Assembly (NCBI GenBank): GCA_002333095.1
Contig: DDBK01000024.1
Span: 1-6,219, forward strand
Reading direction: 5' to 3'
From: Cellvibrionales bacterium UBA2034
GTDB lineage: Bacteria; Pseudomonadota; Gammaproteobacteria; Pseudomonadales; UBA7239
Length of the DNA stretch: 6,219 nucleotides
The notes under the pieces were generated by a model, which saw nothing but the letters and a program-made list of their open reading frames with translations, had not been told where the DNA came from and made no database searches. Of this stretch, positions 1-6,219 are shown piece after piece. The translations under genes were made by a program, and so were the position numbers. Each line of letters starts with the position of its first letter. The stretch's first letter is position 1.

Positions 1-1254
<1,254 letters not shown>

Positions 1255-1264
1255 TCAAGGTGGA

Positions 1265-1293
1265 ATTATATAAGGTAGCCCAAGGTGGGTAAA
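1265..1293 (-). promoter_or_regulatory. Predicted sigma-70 promoter of guaB
   Basis: On the minus strand there is a perfect TATAAT (-10, plus coordinates 1265-1270) preceded at 17 bp by TTTACC (-35, 1288-1293; four of six match TTGACA). Initiation would fall near 1258, giving a leader of about 30 nt before the guaB ATG at 1227. The arms of an imperfect inverted repeat, GGTAGC (1274-1279) and GCTACC (1300-1305), flank the -35 and could serve as an operator or be chance. No PurR-like box is recognisable. Confidence 0.6.
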
Positions 1294-1325
1294 CCAAGAG
1301 CTACCGTTTGGTCAAGCAGGGAGGG

Positions 1326-1508
1326 CTAGTTGCATTCAGCTTTGCAGGCGGCTACATCGTCTTCACACGCTTGTTTGGCGGTGGCTGACTCGGCTACTTC
1401 CTTGCAGGCCTTGTAATCCTCTTCGCAAGTCTGGGTGCATTCATCTGCAAAGGTTGTAAAAGAGATAAGCCCAGAAAAAAACAGTACGGCAATGGTTTTG
1501 ATCTTCAT
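1326..1508 (-). CDS. Small exported Cys-rich protein with mirror-symmetric cysteines
   Basis: A 60-residue protein of unknown function. Residues 1-21 form a classical Sec signal peptide: Lys2 and Lys4, a hydrophobic core, and a likely signal-peptidase I site after TTFA, leaving a mature peptide of about 39 residues starting DECTQ. The mature part has six cysteines (24, 28, 35, 48, 55, 59) spaced x3, x6, x12, x6, x3, an exact palindrome. It contains two related segments, CEEDYKACK (28-36) and CEDDVAACK (48-56). It is acidic and predicted helical, so a disulfide-stapled helical hairpin in the periplasm is likely; metal binding is an alternative. The ATG at 1508 is supported by AAGAGG 8 nt upstream. 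It lies 38 bp after the coiled-coil gene and 98 bp before guaB, all on the same strand. That it is a real gene is well supported; the function is unknown. Confidence 0.85.
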   Translation of the reverse strand: MKIKTIAVLFFSGLISFTTFADECTQTCEEDYKACKEVAESATAKQACEDDVAACKAECN

Positions 1509-1546
1509 GTGGATAGCCTCTTGTTTGAATTTGTAACTAACTGTTT

Positions 1547-2371
1547 TTATTGCACCATGGGCGCGCTTGAAGGCCCGATAAGCTCCTGTTTCAGCTTGCC
1601 CAGATCATTATTGACGCTGCGCCGAAAACTATCAATGCTGCGTATGCTTTCGTCGTGATCGGATACTTTTTTGTTCAGAGCATCCAGCTTTACTTGTAGT
1701 TGTTCCGTTTGTTCTTGCGCCATTGTTGCCTGCTGTACCGCTTCCCTTGCCGCCGGATCACCTTGGGCAATCTTTTGCTGTAAGGCAGCAACGGAGCCAT
1801 TTATTTCGGAAATCCCGCGGGCAGCGTTGTCAGCTGACAATTTGCTATCCGTGGCTGTTCTGGATGCATCAGAGGCAGATTTTTCGATCTGGGCTGCCGA
1901 TTTTTTGATGTCTGCAATATTTAACTGCAATGCTGTCAGGGATTTCTCATGCTCTTCCAGGGTTTTTCTGGTCTTGTCATTGGTTACCCCCCAAAGCTTG
2001 CTGATTTCAGAGTTGGTGGTAGTAAGGCGGCCTTCCAGCGATTTCACCTTCTCCCCGAGTGTCTCGCTGGTATGGGTAGCGGTGGATGCTGTGACCCCCA
2101 GTTGGGATTCCAGGGCTTCCAGCCGCATTTGCAATTTGGCGTTTACATCCTGTTGTTGTGTGTTTCTATAGTGGAACAGGCCGCATGCTGCAGTCAGTGC
2201 GAGAAGCATGGCAGTGACCACCACCTGCTTCAGGAAAGAGGGTTCTCCGGCAGGCTTATTGCTGCTGCGTGGCGAGGGCGCAGATCGAGGAGTAACGATG
2301 TGCCCGGCCCGATCATCGGTATCTGGCACTATCGATTGCGTGTCAAAAAGGTCATCATCTCGTCTGGGCAT
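1547..2371 (-). CDS. Membrane-anchored coiled-coil protein of unknown function
   Basis: A 274-residue protein not recognised as a named family. Residues 1-46 are polar, acidic at the start and then rich in Pro, Ser and Arg, probably disordered and cytoplasmic. One transmembrane helix spans about 48-68 (VVVTAMLLALTAACGLF). The rest, 70-265, is heptad-like helix rich in Gln, Ala, Lys and Glu, with a possible break around 166-178 (Ser/Ala/Thr-rich), ending in a short Pro/Ser tail. There is no cleavable signal or lipobox, so type II topology with a periplasmic coiled coil is most likely. The ATG at 2371 is the natural start; the Shine-Dalgarno is weak (GGA, 7 nt upstream). It precedes the Cys-rich exported gene by 38 bp with no obvious terminator, so the two may be cotranscribed. 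A structural or scaffolding envelope role is inference only; low-complexity coiled-coil similarity should not be over-read. Confidence 0.85.
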   Translation of the reverse strand: MPRRDDDLFDTQSIVPDTDDRAGHIVTPRSAPSPRSSNKPAGEPSFLKQVVVTAMLLALTAACGLFHYRNTQQQDVNAKLQMRLEALESQLGVTASTATHTSETLGEKVKSLEGRLTTTNSEISKLWGVTNDKTRKTLEEHEKSLTALQLNIADIKKSAAQIEKSASDASRTATDSKLSADNAARGISEINGSVAALQQKIAQGDPAAREAVQQATMAQEQTEQLQVKLDALNKKVSDHDESIRSIDSFRRSVNNDLGKLKQELIGPSSAPMVQ

Positions 2372-2459
2372 GGCTGAATCCGGTTAAAAGGAGTACACAG
2401 TTTACGCCGTTTTGAATACACAGCCAGATAAAAGACAACCAGATGATGCAGAGGTTCCC
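2372..2459. other. Divergent intergenic region
   Basis: This 88-bp spacer separates the minus-strand coiled-coil gene from the plus-strand SDR gene, so it should hold both their promoters. I found no hexamer pair with acceptable spacing on either strand. An AAAAGGAG at 2386-2393 looks like a strong ribosome-binding site but has no start codon at a suitable distance. Confidence 0.4.
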
Positions 2460-3212
2460 ATGCAACGTTTTGAAGGAAAAAATGTTCTGATAACAGGTGC
2501 AGCCGCGGGTATTGGCCGTGCTACAGCTGAGCGTATTGCCAGTGAAGGTGGCTATGTTTTTTGTGTTGATCTGGCAGAAGCCAGTTTGGCAGAAACAGTA
2601 GAACGGATCACCGGTGCTGGAGGTAAAGCAGACTGGGCGCTATGTGATGTAGGCAGTCTGGAATCAATACAGCACATGCTGAAAATGGCGATTGGAAAAA
2701 TGGGATCACTGGACGTGCTGATTAATGTGGCAGGTGTAATCAAGATGGAGAATTTCGAGCGCTCCACAGATGCCAACTGGCACCGCATTATCGGGATTAA
2801 CCTGACAGGCACTTATTGGATGTGTCGTGAAGCCATTCCCTATCTTCTGGCAAGCAAAGGAAACATTGTTAACGTTTCATCGACTTCTGCAATTCGTGGT
2901 CTGCCTTGGGGTGCTGCCTATGCTGCGTCCAAGGGTGGGGTATCTGCTATGACAAAGTCTATTGCAGTTGAGTTTGCAAAACAGGGGTTGCGTGCAAATA
3001 CCGTATGCCCTGGTTCTATTTCAACAGGCATGAATAATAACAGCACGTTGCCGGATAAAATGGATTTCAGCCTGATTCCTCGCATCGATGCTATGTTGGG
3101 ACAAAAAGGTCCGGAATATGTCGCGTCTGTGATTGCTCTACTCGCATCAGAGCAAGATGGAGGTCATATCACAGGCAGTGAATATGTGATGGATGGCGGA
3201 ACAGTAATGTAA
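2460..3212 (+). CDS. Short-chain dehydrogenase/reductase (classical SDR, likely NAD-dependent)
   Basis: A 250-residue cytosolic oxidoreductase of the classical SDR family, at the usual length. Numbering from ATG 2460, it has the Rossmann glycine motif TGAAAGIG (12-19), Asp37 at the end of the second strand (which favours NAD(H) over NADP(H)), Asp63, NVAG (89-92, normally NNAG), and the tetrad Asn114, Ser141, Tyr154 and Lys158 in YAASK. PGSIST (184-189) follows, and the C-terminus is a typical substrate-loop and DGG ending. The ATG is chosen because AGAGG lies 5 nt upstream; an in-frame TTG at 2412 would add 16 polar residues without a Shine-Dalgarno. It is the only plus-strand gene here, diverging from the coiled-coil gene and converging on the acyltransferase. 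The substrate cannot be read from sequence: hydroxysteroid, sugar and cyclic-diol dehydrogenases all look like this. Confidence 0.93.
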   Translation: MQRFEGKNVLITGAAAGIGRATAERIASEGGYVFCVDLAEASLAETVERITGAGGKADWALCDVGSLESIQHMLKMAIGKMGSLDVLINVAGVIKMENFERSTDANWHRIIGINLTGTYWMCREAIPYLLASKGNIVNVSSTSAIRGLPWGAAYAASKGGVSAMTKSIAVEFAKQGLRANTVCPGSISTGMNNNSTLPDKMDFSLIPRIDAMLGQKGPEYVASVIALLASEQDGGHITGSEYVMDGGTVM

Positions 3213-3228
3213 TCTAAACTAATAGTGG

Positions 3229-3262
3229 AAAAGATAGACTCCCTTACCGGAGTTTGTCTATC
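3229..3262 (-). terminator. Possible hairpin terminator of the acyltransferase gene
   Basis: GATAGAC (3233-3239) and GTCTATC (3256-3262) pair, with inner TCC/GGA (or ACTCC/GGAGT) pairing and a bulge. On the minus strand the hairpin is followed by TTTT (3229-3232). It spans the acyltransferase stop codon (3244-3246). The T-run is short and the stem AT-rich, so termination may be inefficient. There is no T-run on the plus side, so it is not a good terminator for the SDR. Confidence 0.4.
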
Positions 3263-4404
3263 CACGCACCGATTGGGCCGGTGACTTTTTGCAGTAGTAT
3301 GCCAATACCAATAAACGCAATAACCCAGAGAATGGTAGCGGCCCAGGCCGGCAAGTGCTGGAAAAAAATGTCGTAGCGCGACATCAACGGCCAATGTAGT
3401 AGATAGGTTTCATAAGAATAAACGCCGTAGATGTACAGGAATTTGTTGTCTAGTTTTTTCATTGAGAAAAAAACAATTAATGCAGCCATAGTCAGCAGGC
3501 TAGTGGATTGCCCGATAAAAAATCCGGGATCAAAGCCTGCTGAGTCCAGCAAATCAGCAAATCGCGGCCAATTGCCCGCCGTGTTGTGGCAAGCCATGTA
3601 CCCCGCAAAGAAAAGTGCTGCGCCCACTATGGTATACCGTCCGATGCCTCCGGAATGGTTACGAAACCATTCAAGGGTTTTGACTCTGGATGGATTGGCA
3701 TTAAGCCACCATGCGAGCAGTATGCCCAAGGAAAAAGCATTGGTATGCAGGCGGTGTAGCCAGTTGACTTGGAGCTCCAGTGGATCAGCCAATGCAAAGG
3801 CATTGGCGATAACAGCCAGTAAAATGGCTGTTAACCAAGGGCGCTCTCGCATGAATAATAGTGGGAAAAGTGCATAAAACATCAGCATCCAACTGATATA
3901 CCAGAATGGTGAATTGACATCTTCAAAAGCGCTGGCGCGTGGAAACCAACCTAGAAAAGATTGCAACATGTACTCTGGGGAATAATCGATGCCGTGAAAT
4001 AAATAGTCAGCAATAAAGAGTGCGACCAGTACTATCCAGAAGGGAATGAATACCTTCACGAGACGGCGCTGATAGAACTCCAGCACTGGCATTTGTTTTT
4101 TCAGCATCCCTGTAGTCAGGCCGAAGCCGGACATGAACAGAAAGAGATCCACGCCAACGCCGGCAGCAATAGACAGTGGGTAAAGGAATGTGTTGTCTGT
4201 CACCAGCATGTAGCTGATGTGCGCAAATACAATGGCGAGGATGCCCAGCCCCTTGAGCTCCTGTGTCACAGGAACAGGAAACAGGCCGTCATGAGTGGTC
4301 CTGCGGAAAGACAGCAAGAGAGCAGCCAGAAAGGCAGCAACAACAATCCAGGTGGAGTGTACAGGATCAGAAACAGGGATCAGCACGGAGACTCTCGCAA
4401 TCAA
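3244..4404 (-). CDS. Integral-membrane acyltransferase, acyltransferase-3 family
   Basis: About 386 residues with roughly ten transmembrane helices. Acyltransferase-3 proteins move acetyl or other acyl groups onto extracytoplasmic sugars such as O-antigen, exopolysaccharide or glycolipids. Visible family features are KGLGILAIVFAH, the K-x10-H form (Lys51, His62) of the R-x10-H catalytic motif; GVDLFLFMSGFG (84-95); the cytoplasmic RRLVK before FIP (113-121); PFWYISWMLMFYALFP (166-181); and the late YSYETYLLHWP (329-339). It has no C-terminal SGNH domain. The start is uncertain. The longest frame begins at TTG 4404 without a Shine-Dalgarno; GTG at 4386 has GAGAG 5 nt upstream. Both keep the first helix (about 16-33). 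It lies 47 bp after the 41-aa gene and could be read from the same FNR-type promoter or from its own. No glycosyltransferase or polysaccharide genes flank it, so the acceptor is unknown. Confidence 0.9.
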   Translation of the reverse strand: MIARVSVLIPVSDPVHSTWIVVAAFLAALLLSFRRTTHDGLFPVPVTQELKGLGILAIVFAHISYMLVTDNTFLYPLSIAAGVGVDLFLFMSGFGLTTGMLKKQMPVLEFYQRRLVKVFIPFWIVLVALFIADYLFHGIDYSPEYMLQSFLGWFPRASAFEDVNSPFWYISWMLMFYALFPLLFMRERPWLTAILLAVIANAFALADPLELQVNWLHRLHTNAFSLGILLAWWLNANPSRVKTLEWFRNHSGGIGRYTIVGAALFFAGYMACHNTAGNWPRFADLLDSAGFDPGFFIGQSTSLLTMAALIVFFSMKKLDNKFLYIYGVYSYETYLLHWPLMSRYDIFFQHLPAWAATILWVIAFIGIGILLQKVTGPIGAWIDKLR

Positions 4405-4420
4405 TAACAGTAGATTGCGA
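4395..4420. repeat. 8-bp perfect inverted repeat over the acyltransferase start
   Basis: TCGCAATC (4395-4402) and GATTGCGA (4413-4420) are exact reverse complements separated by 10 bp. The left arm overlaps the possible TTG start (4402-4404); the right arm reaches the candidate -10. It could be an operator, or an mRNA hairpin masking translation initiation. Chance cannot be excluded for 8 bp. Confidence 0.5.
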
Positions 4421-4447
4421 TATTAACCGTATTCCCTGTGCCGTAAA
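4420..4447 (-). promoter_or_regulatory. Candidate promoter of the acyltransferase gene
   Basis: On the minus strand TTTACG (4442-4447) lies 16 bp before TAATAT (4420-4425); each matches the sigma-70 consensus at four of six positions. Initiation would be near 4413, just ahead of the TTG at 4404, which would leave almost no leader and fits better with the downstream GTG start. Weak evidence. Confidence 0.3.
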
Positions 4448-4451
4448 AAGC

Positions 4452-4577
4452 CTAGAGGATAAAACCCACAACAACCGCGACTACGGCCATCACGACGGCA
4501 AAAACGCCGACCATCAGAAACACCTTGCCGATCGTGGATTTATCTTCCTGTTGCCAGTAAGTTTCTTGTTCAGCCAC
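4452..4577 (-). CDS. 41-aa single-pass membrane microprotein
   Basis: Unrecognised small protein starting MAEQETYWQQEDKSTIGK, followed by one strongly hydrophobic helix (19-41) made largely of Val, Ala, Gly, Phe and Met and ending at the C-terminus. The N-terminal 18 residues are acidic and polar (Glu3, Glu5, Glu11, Asp12 against Lys13, Lys18), so it looks like a tail-anchored peptide; topology is ambiguous. GTG at 4577 is preferred: GAGGG lies 8 nt upstream, and a predicted class II FNR promoter puts the transcript start at about 4601. An in-frame ATG at 4691 would give 79 residues but lies upstream of that promoter, overlaps the xseA 3' end, and adds a sequence with no clear domain. Small proteins of this build often act as accessory subunits of membrane complexes, for example terminal oxidases, but that is inference. 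Confidence 0.72.
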   Translation of the reverse strand: MAEQETYWQQEDKSTIGKVFLMVGVFAVVMAVVAVVVGFIL

Positions 4578-4607
4578 AGCCCTGCCCTCATTGTTTTGAT
4601 GGCGGAC

Positions 4608-4613
4608 AGCATA
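4608..4613 (-). promoter_or_regulatory. Predicted -10 element of the FNR-type promoter
   Basis: TATGCT on the minus strand (four of six to TATAAT) occupies exactly -12 to -7 if the palindrome at 4636-4649 is centred at -41.5. The transcript would begin at about 4601, giving a 24-nt leader that carries the GAGGG ribosome-binding site of the 41-aa gene. Confidence 0.55.
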
Positions 4614-4635
4614 AAACTGGATAGCGGGCACATTG

Positions 4636-4649
4636 TTGATCGTGATCAA
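4636..4649 (-). promoter_or_regulatory. Perfect FNR/ANR-type binding site
   Basis: TTGATCGTGATCAA is an exact match to TTGAT-N4-ATCAA, the consensus of the oxygen-sensing regulators FNR and ANR, and is fully palindromic apart from its two central bases. It sits in the gap just after the xseA stop codon (4652-4654) and 59 bp before the GTG of the 41-aa gene. The -10 spacing fits class II activation (site at -41.5), suggesting induction under low oxygen. DNR- or CRP-like relatives share similar sites, so the exact regulator is not settled. Confidence 0.7.
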
Positions 4650-4651
4650 AG

Positions 4652-5995
4652 CTATTGCAGAGCGTCCGGAATGACTTGTGTTACCACACAATCAAGCTGT
4701 CCCTTGAAGAGCTTGACAGCAATGCGGTCTCCTGTTTTTGTCTGTGCTGCCCTGGTGAGGTTACGCCCGTCTGCACCGGTGACGATGGAATAGCCGCGTT
4801 TCAGTGTATTCAGGGGGCTCACGCTATCCAGCAGGGCCATCAGATGCGCTAATTGTTGCTGGTCTTGCTGTAGCCGGGTGGCGGTATATGCCAACAGTCG
4901 TTGTTGCACCAGACGGAGCCGATAGTGGATCTGTTGCAAGGTTTGCTGCGGGTGGTGGCGTTGTAACTGGCCGTCGAGTTTATCCAGTTGCCGTTGCATA
5001 GTTTGCTGATGCAGCCGCTGTGCCTGCCGCAAACGCCATTCCAGATGATCAAGTTTTTGCTGTTGTTCGCGCAGTGTATGGCTCGGGTGGCGTAGCCGTT
5101 TGGCCAGATTCACAAGATCAGAGCGAAAAGCAGCGACCATACGACGCAGTTGCTTCTGCAGCTCTCCAGCGTAATGTGCCAGCAATGCGTTGTAGTCGGC
5201 AATGTCAGGTGACAGCAGCTCGGCGGCGGCTGAAGGCGTGGCTGCCCTGATATCCGCTACAAAATCGCAGATAGTAAAATCGGTTTCATGCCCGATGGCG
5301 CTCACCACAGGGATTTCACTGGCAAACACTGCTCGTGCCACAGCCTCTTCGTTGAAGGCCCATAAATCTTCCAGGGAGCCACCCCCGCGAGCGAGTATCA
5401 ATGCATCAAAACCAGTGTGTTTATTGGCAAGTTGTAGAGCCTTGATAATAGCGGGTGCGGCATCAGCGCCTTGCACTGGCACGGGAAAGATACTGATCTG
5501 GATGGCAGGGAAACGGCGCTTGAATATTGACAGGATGTCACGAATCGCTGCGCCGGTTGGTGATGTGATGACACCGACATGTTTTGGTAGTGTTGGGAGT
5601 TCCTGCTTGAAATCATCGTCAAAAAGACGCTCATCTTCCAGTTTTGCTTTCAGCTGTTCAAATGCGATTTGTAAATTGCCCGCGCCGTCGACTTGCAGGT
5701 TTTCTGCAATCAACTGGTAGTCGCCACGCCCTTCATAAAGGCTCACACGGCCACGGGCAATCACTTGCATACCGTGTTCAGGTTTGAATCTCAGCAGTGC
5801 ATTATTGCCCCGAAACATGGCGCAGCGTATCTGGGCTTTGTCGTCTTTCAGTGTGAAATACCAATGACCTGAAGAAGGCATTGACAGGTTGGAAATCTCA
5901 CCACGTACCCAGACTGTTGCCAGATGAACTTCCAATAATTGCCGTGCGCGGCGATTGAGTTCGGTGACGCTGAGAATATGGTCAGCGGCGGTCAT
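4652..5995 (-). CDS. xseA: Exodeoxyribonuclease VII large subunit
   Basis: Catalytic subunit of exonuclease VII, which with several copies of XseB degrades single-stranded DNA in both directions to acid-soluble oligonucleotides in the cytosol. The 447 residues are close to the family norm (456 in E. coli). An N-terminal OB-fold ssDNA-binding domain covers about 5-105 (VWVRGEISNL, GHWYFTLKD). The catalytic core, about 125-265, has GVITSPTGAAIRDIL with Asp153, ARGGGSLEDLW with Arg203, and SAIGHETDFTICDFVADIRA with His236 and Asp239; these correspond to E. coli Asp155, Arg205, His238 and Asp241. A Gln-rich coiled coil (about 265-390) binds the small subunit, and LNTLKRGYSIV opens the C-terminal segment. 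The ATG at 5995 follows the DUF1653 stop by 2 bp, with GAGG 7 nt upstream inside that gene, indicating translational coupling. xseB is not in the window. Confidence 0.98.
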   Translation of the reverse strand: MTAADHILSVTELNRRARQLLEVHLATVWVRGEISNLSMPSSGHWYFTLKDDKAQIRCAMFRGNNALLRFKPEHGMQVIARGRVSLYEGRGDYQLIAENLQVDGAGNLQIAFEQLKAKLEDERLFDDDFKQELPTLPKHVGVITSPTGAAIRDILSIFKRRFPAIQISIFPVPVQGADAAPAIIKALQLANKHTGFDALILARGGGSLEDLWAFNEEAVARAVFASEIPVVSAIGHETDFTICDFVADIRAATPSAAAELLSPDIADYNALLAHYAGELQKQLRRMVAAFRSDLVNLAKRLRHPSHTLREQQQKLDHLEWRLRQAQRLHQQTMQRQLDKLDGQLQRHHPQQTLQQIHYRLRLVQQRLLAYTATRLQQDQQQLAHLMALLDSVSPLNTLKRGYSIVTGADGRNLTRAAQTKTGDRIAVKLFKGQLDCVVTQVIPDALQ

Positions 5996-5997
5996 TC

Positions 5998-6210
5998 CTA
6001 TGCCTCATGCAAGAAAGCAAAGCGTGGAATTACTTTCCCATCAATTATTACGGTTTCTCTAAACATTAATTCCGGGCGCACCCACAAACTATAGTCGTCG
6101 TACAGGCAACGATAGACCACTAATGGTTCGCGTGTTTCTGAGTGATGCGCCAGACCTACAACAAGATAATCCTTTCCTTTGTAGTGTCGGTAAACCCCGG
6201 GTTTAATCAT
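5998..6210 (-). CDS. DUF1653 domain protein
   Basis: A 70-residue cytosolic protein that is essentially one DUF1653 domain, of unknown function. Recognisable family features are PGVYRHYKGKDYLVVG at the start, AHHSETREPLVVYRCLY in the middle, and LWVRPELMF with a closing PRF near the end, at the domain's usual length. The compact, strand-rich sequence with conserved aromatics and His suggests a small barrel, but no catalytic motif is evident. The ATG at 6210 is 9 bp from the window edge, so its ribosome-binding site and promoter, and whether another gene precedes it, cannot be seen. Its TAG is 2 bp from the xseA ATG, and its 3' end contains the xseA ribosome-binding site, so the two are almost certainly cotranscribed. 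A link to nucleic-acid metabolism is suggested only by this neighbour. Confidence 0.9.
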   Translation of the reverse strand: MIKPGVYRHYKGKDYLVVGLAHHSETREPLVVYRCLYDDYSLWVRPELMFRETVIIDGKVIPRFAFLHEA

Positions 6211-6219
6211 GGCTGGGGG

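Noticed and set aside
1274..1305. GGTAGC/GCTACC repeat as a terminator for the Cys-rich gene.
   Set aside because: No T-run follows on the minus strand, the loop is 20 nt, and the position coincides with the guaB promoter.
1671..2377. Plus-strand open frames of 166 and 142 codons.
   Set aside because: Antisense to the coiled-coil gene; the Cys/Ser-rich translations are typical reverse-complement shadows of Gln/Ala/Lys codons.
2386..2393. AAAAGGAG as a strong ribosome-binding site in the divergent gap.
   Set aside because: No ATG, GTG or TTG follows at 5-10 nt on the plus strand; probably chance.
2412..2459. TTG-initiated 16-residue extension of the SDR.
   Set aside because: No Shine-Dalgarno upstream of the TTG, whereas ATG 2460 has AGAGG 5 nt upstream and gives the usual SDR N-terminus.
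4578..4691. 79-residue version of the microprotein starting at ATG 4691.
   Set aside because: It overlaps xseA, spans the FNR box and -10 element, and the extra 38 residues look like translated intergenic sequence.
5202..5720. 172-codon plus-strand open frame.
   Set aside because: Antisense to the catalytic core of xseA, which has all its motifs in the opposite frame.

Overview
The window reads as a chromosomal housekeeping stretch of a proteobacterium, most likely a gammaproteobacterium with a GC content of roughly 50%. The basis is the type of guaB and xseA proteins, xseA lying upstream of guaB on the same strand as I recall for pseudomonads, and a perfect FNR/ANR-type box. The genus cannot be fixed from the sequence alone.

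Layout, read along the minus strand (right to left). A DUF1653 protein (6210-5998) is followed after 2 bp by xseA, the exonuclease VII large subunit (5995-4652). Next comes a 74-bp gap holding a perfect TTGAT-N4-ATCAA palindrome and a well-placed -10 element. A 41-codon single-pass membrane microprotein (4577-4452) follows, then an integral-membrane acyltransferase-3 protein (about 4404-3244). A short-chain dehydrogenase/reductase (2460-3212) is the only gene on the plus strand and converges on the acyltransferase. The minus strand resumes with a membrane-anchored coiled-coil protein (2371-1547), a small exported Cys-rich protein (1508-1326) and guaB, IMP dehydrogenase (1227 to the left edge, missing its C-terminus). 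No gene-free stretch exceeds 100 bp.

How the genes relate. DUF1653-xseA looks like a tight translationally coupled pair. The 41-aa gene appears to have its own oxygen-responsive class II promoter. The coiled-coil and Cys-rich genes may form one transcript leading toward guaB, which also has its own good promoter. The SDR and acyltransferase look like accessory genes between housekeeping genes, with no evident shared pathway.

I see no mobile element, CRISPR array, RNA gene or recognisable defence or biosynthetic system. The most interesting signals are the FNR-box/microprotein unit and the mirror-symmetric cysteine pattern of the 60-aa exported protein.
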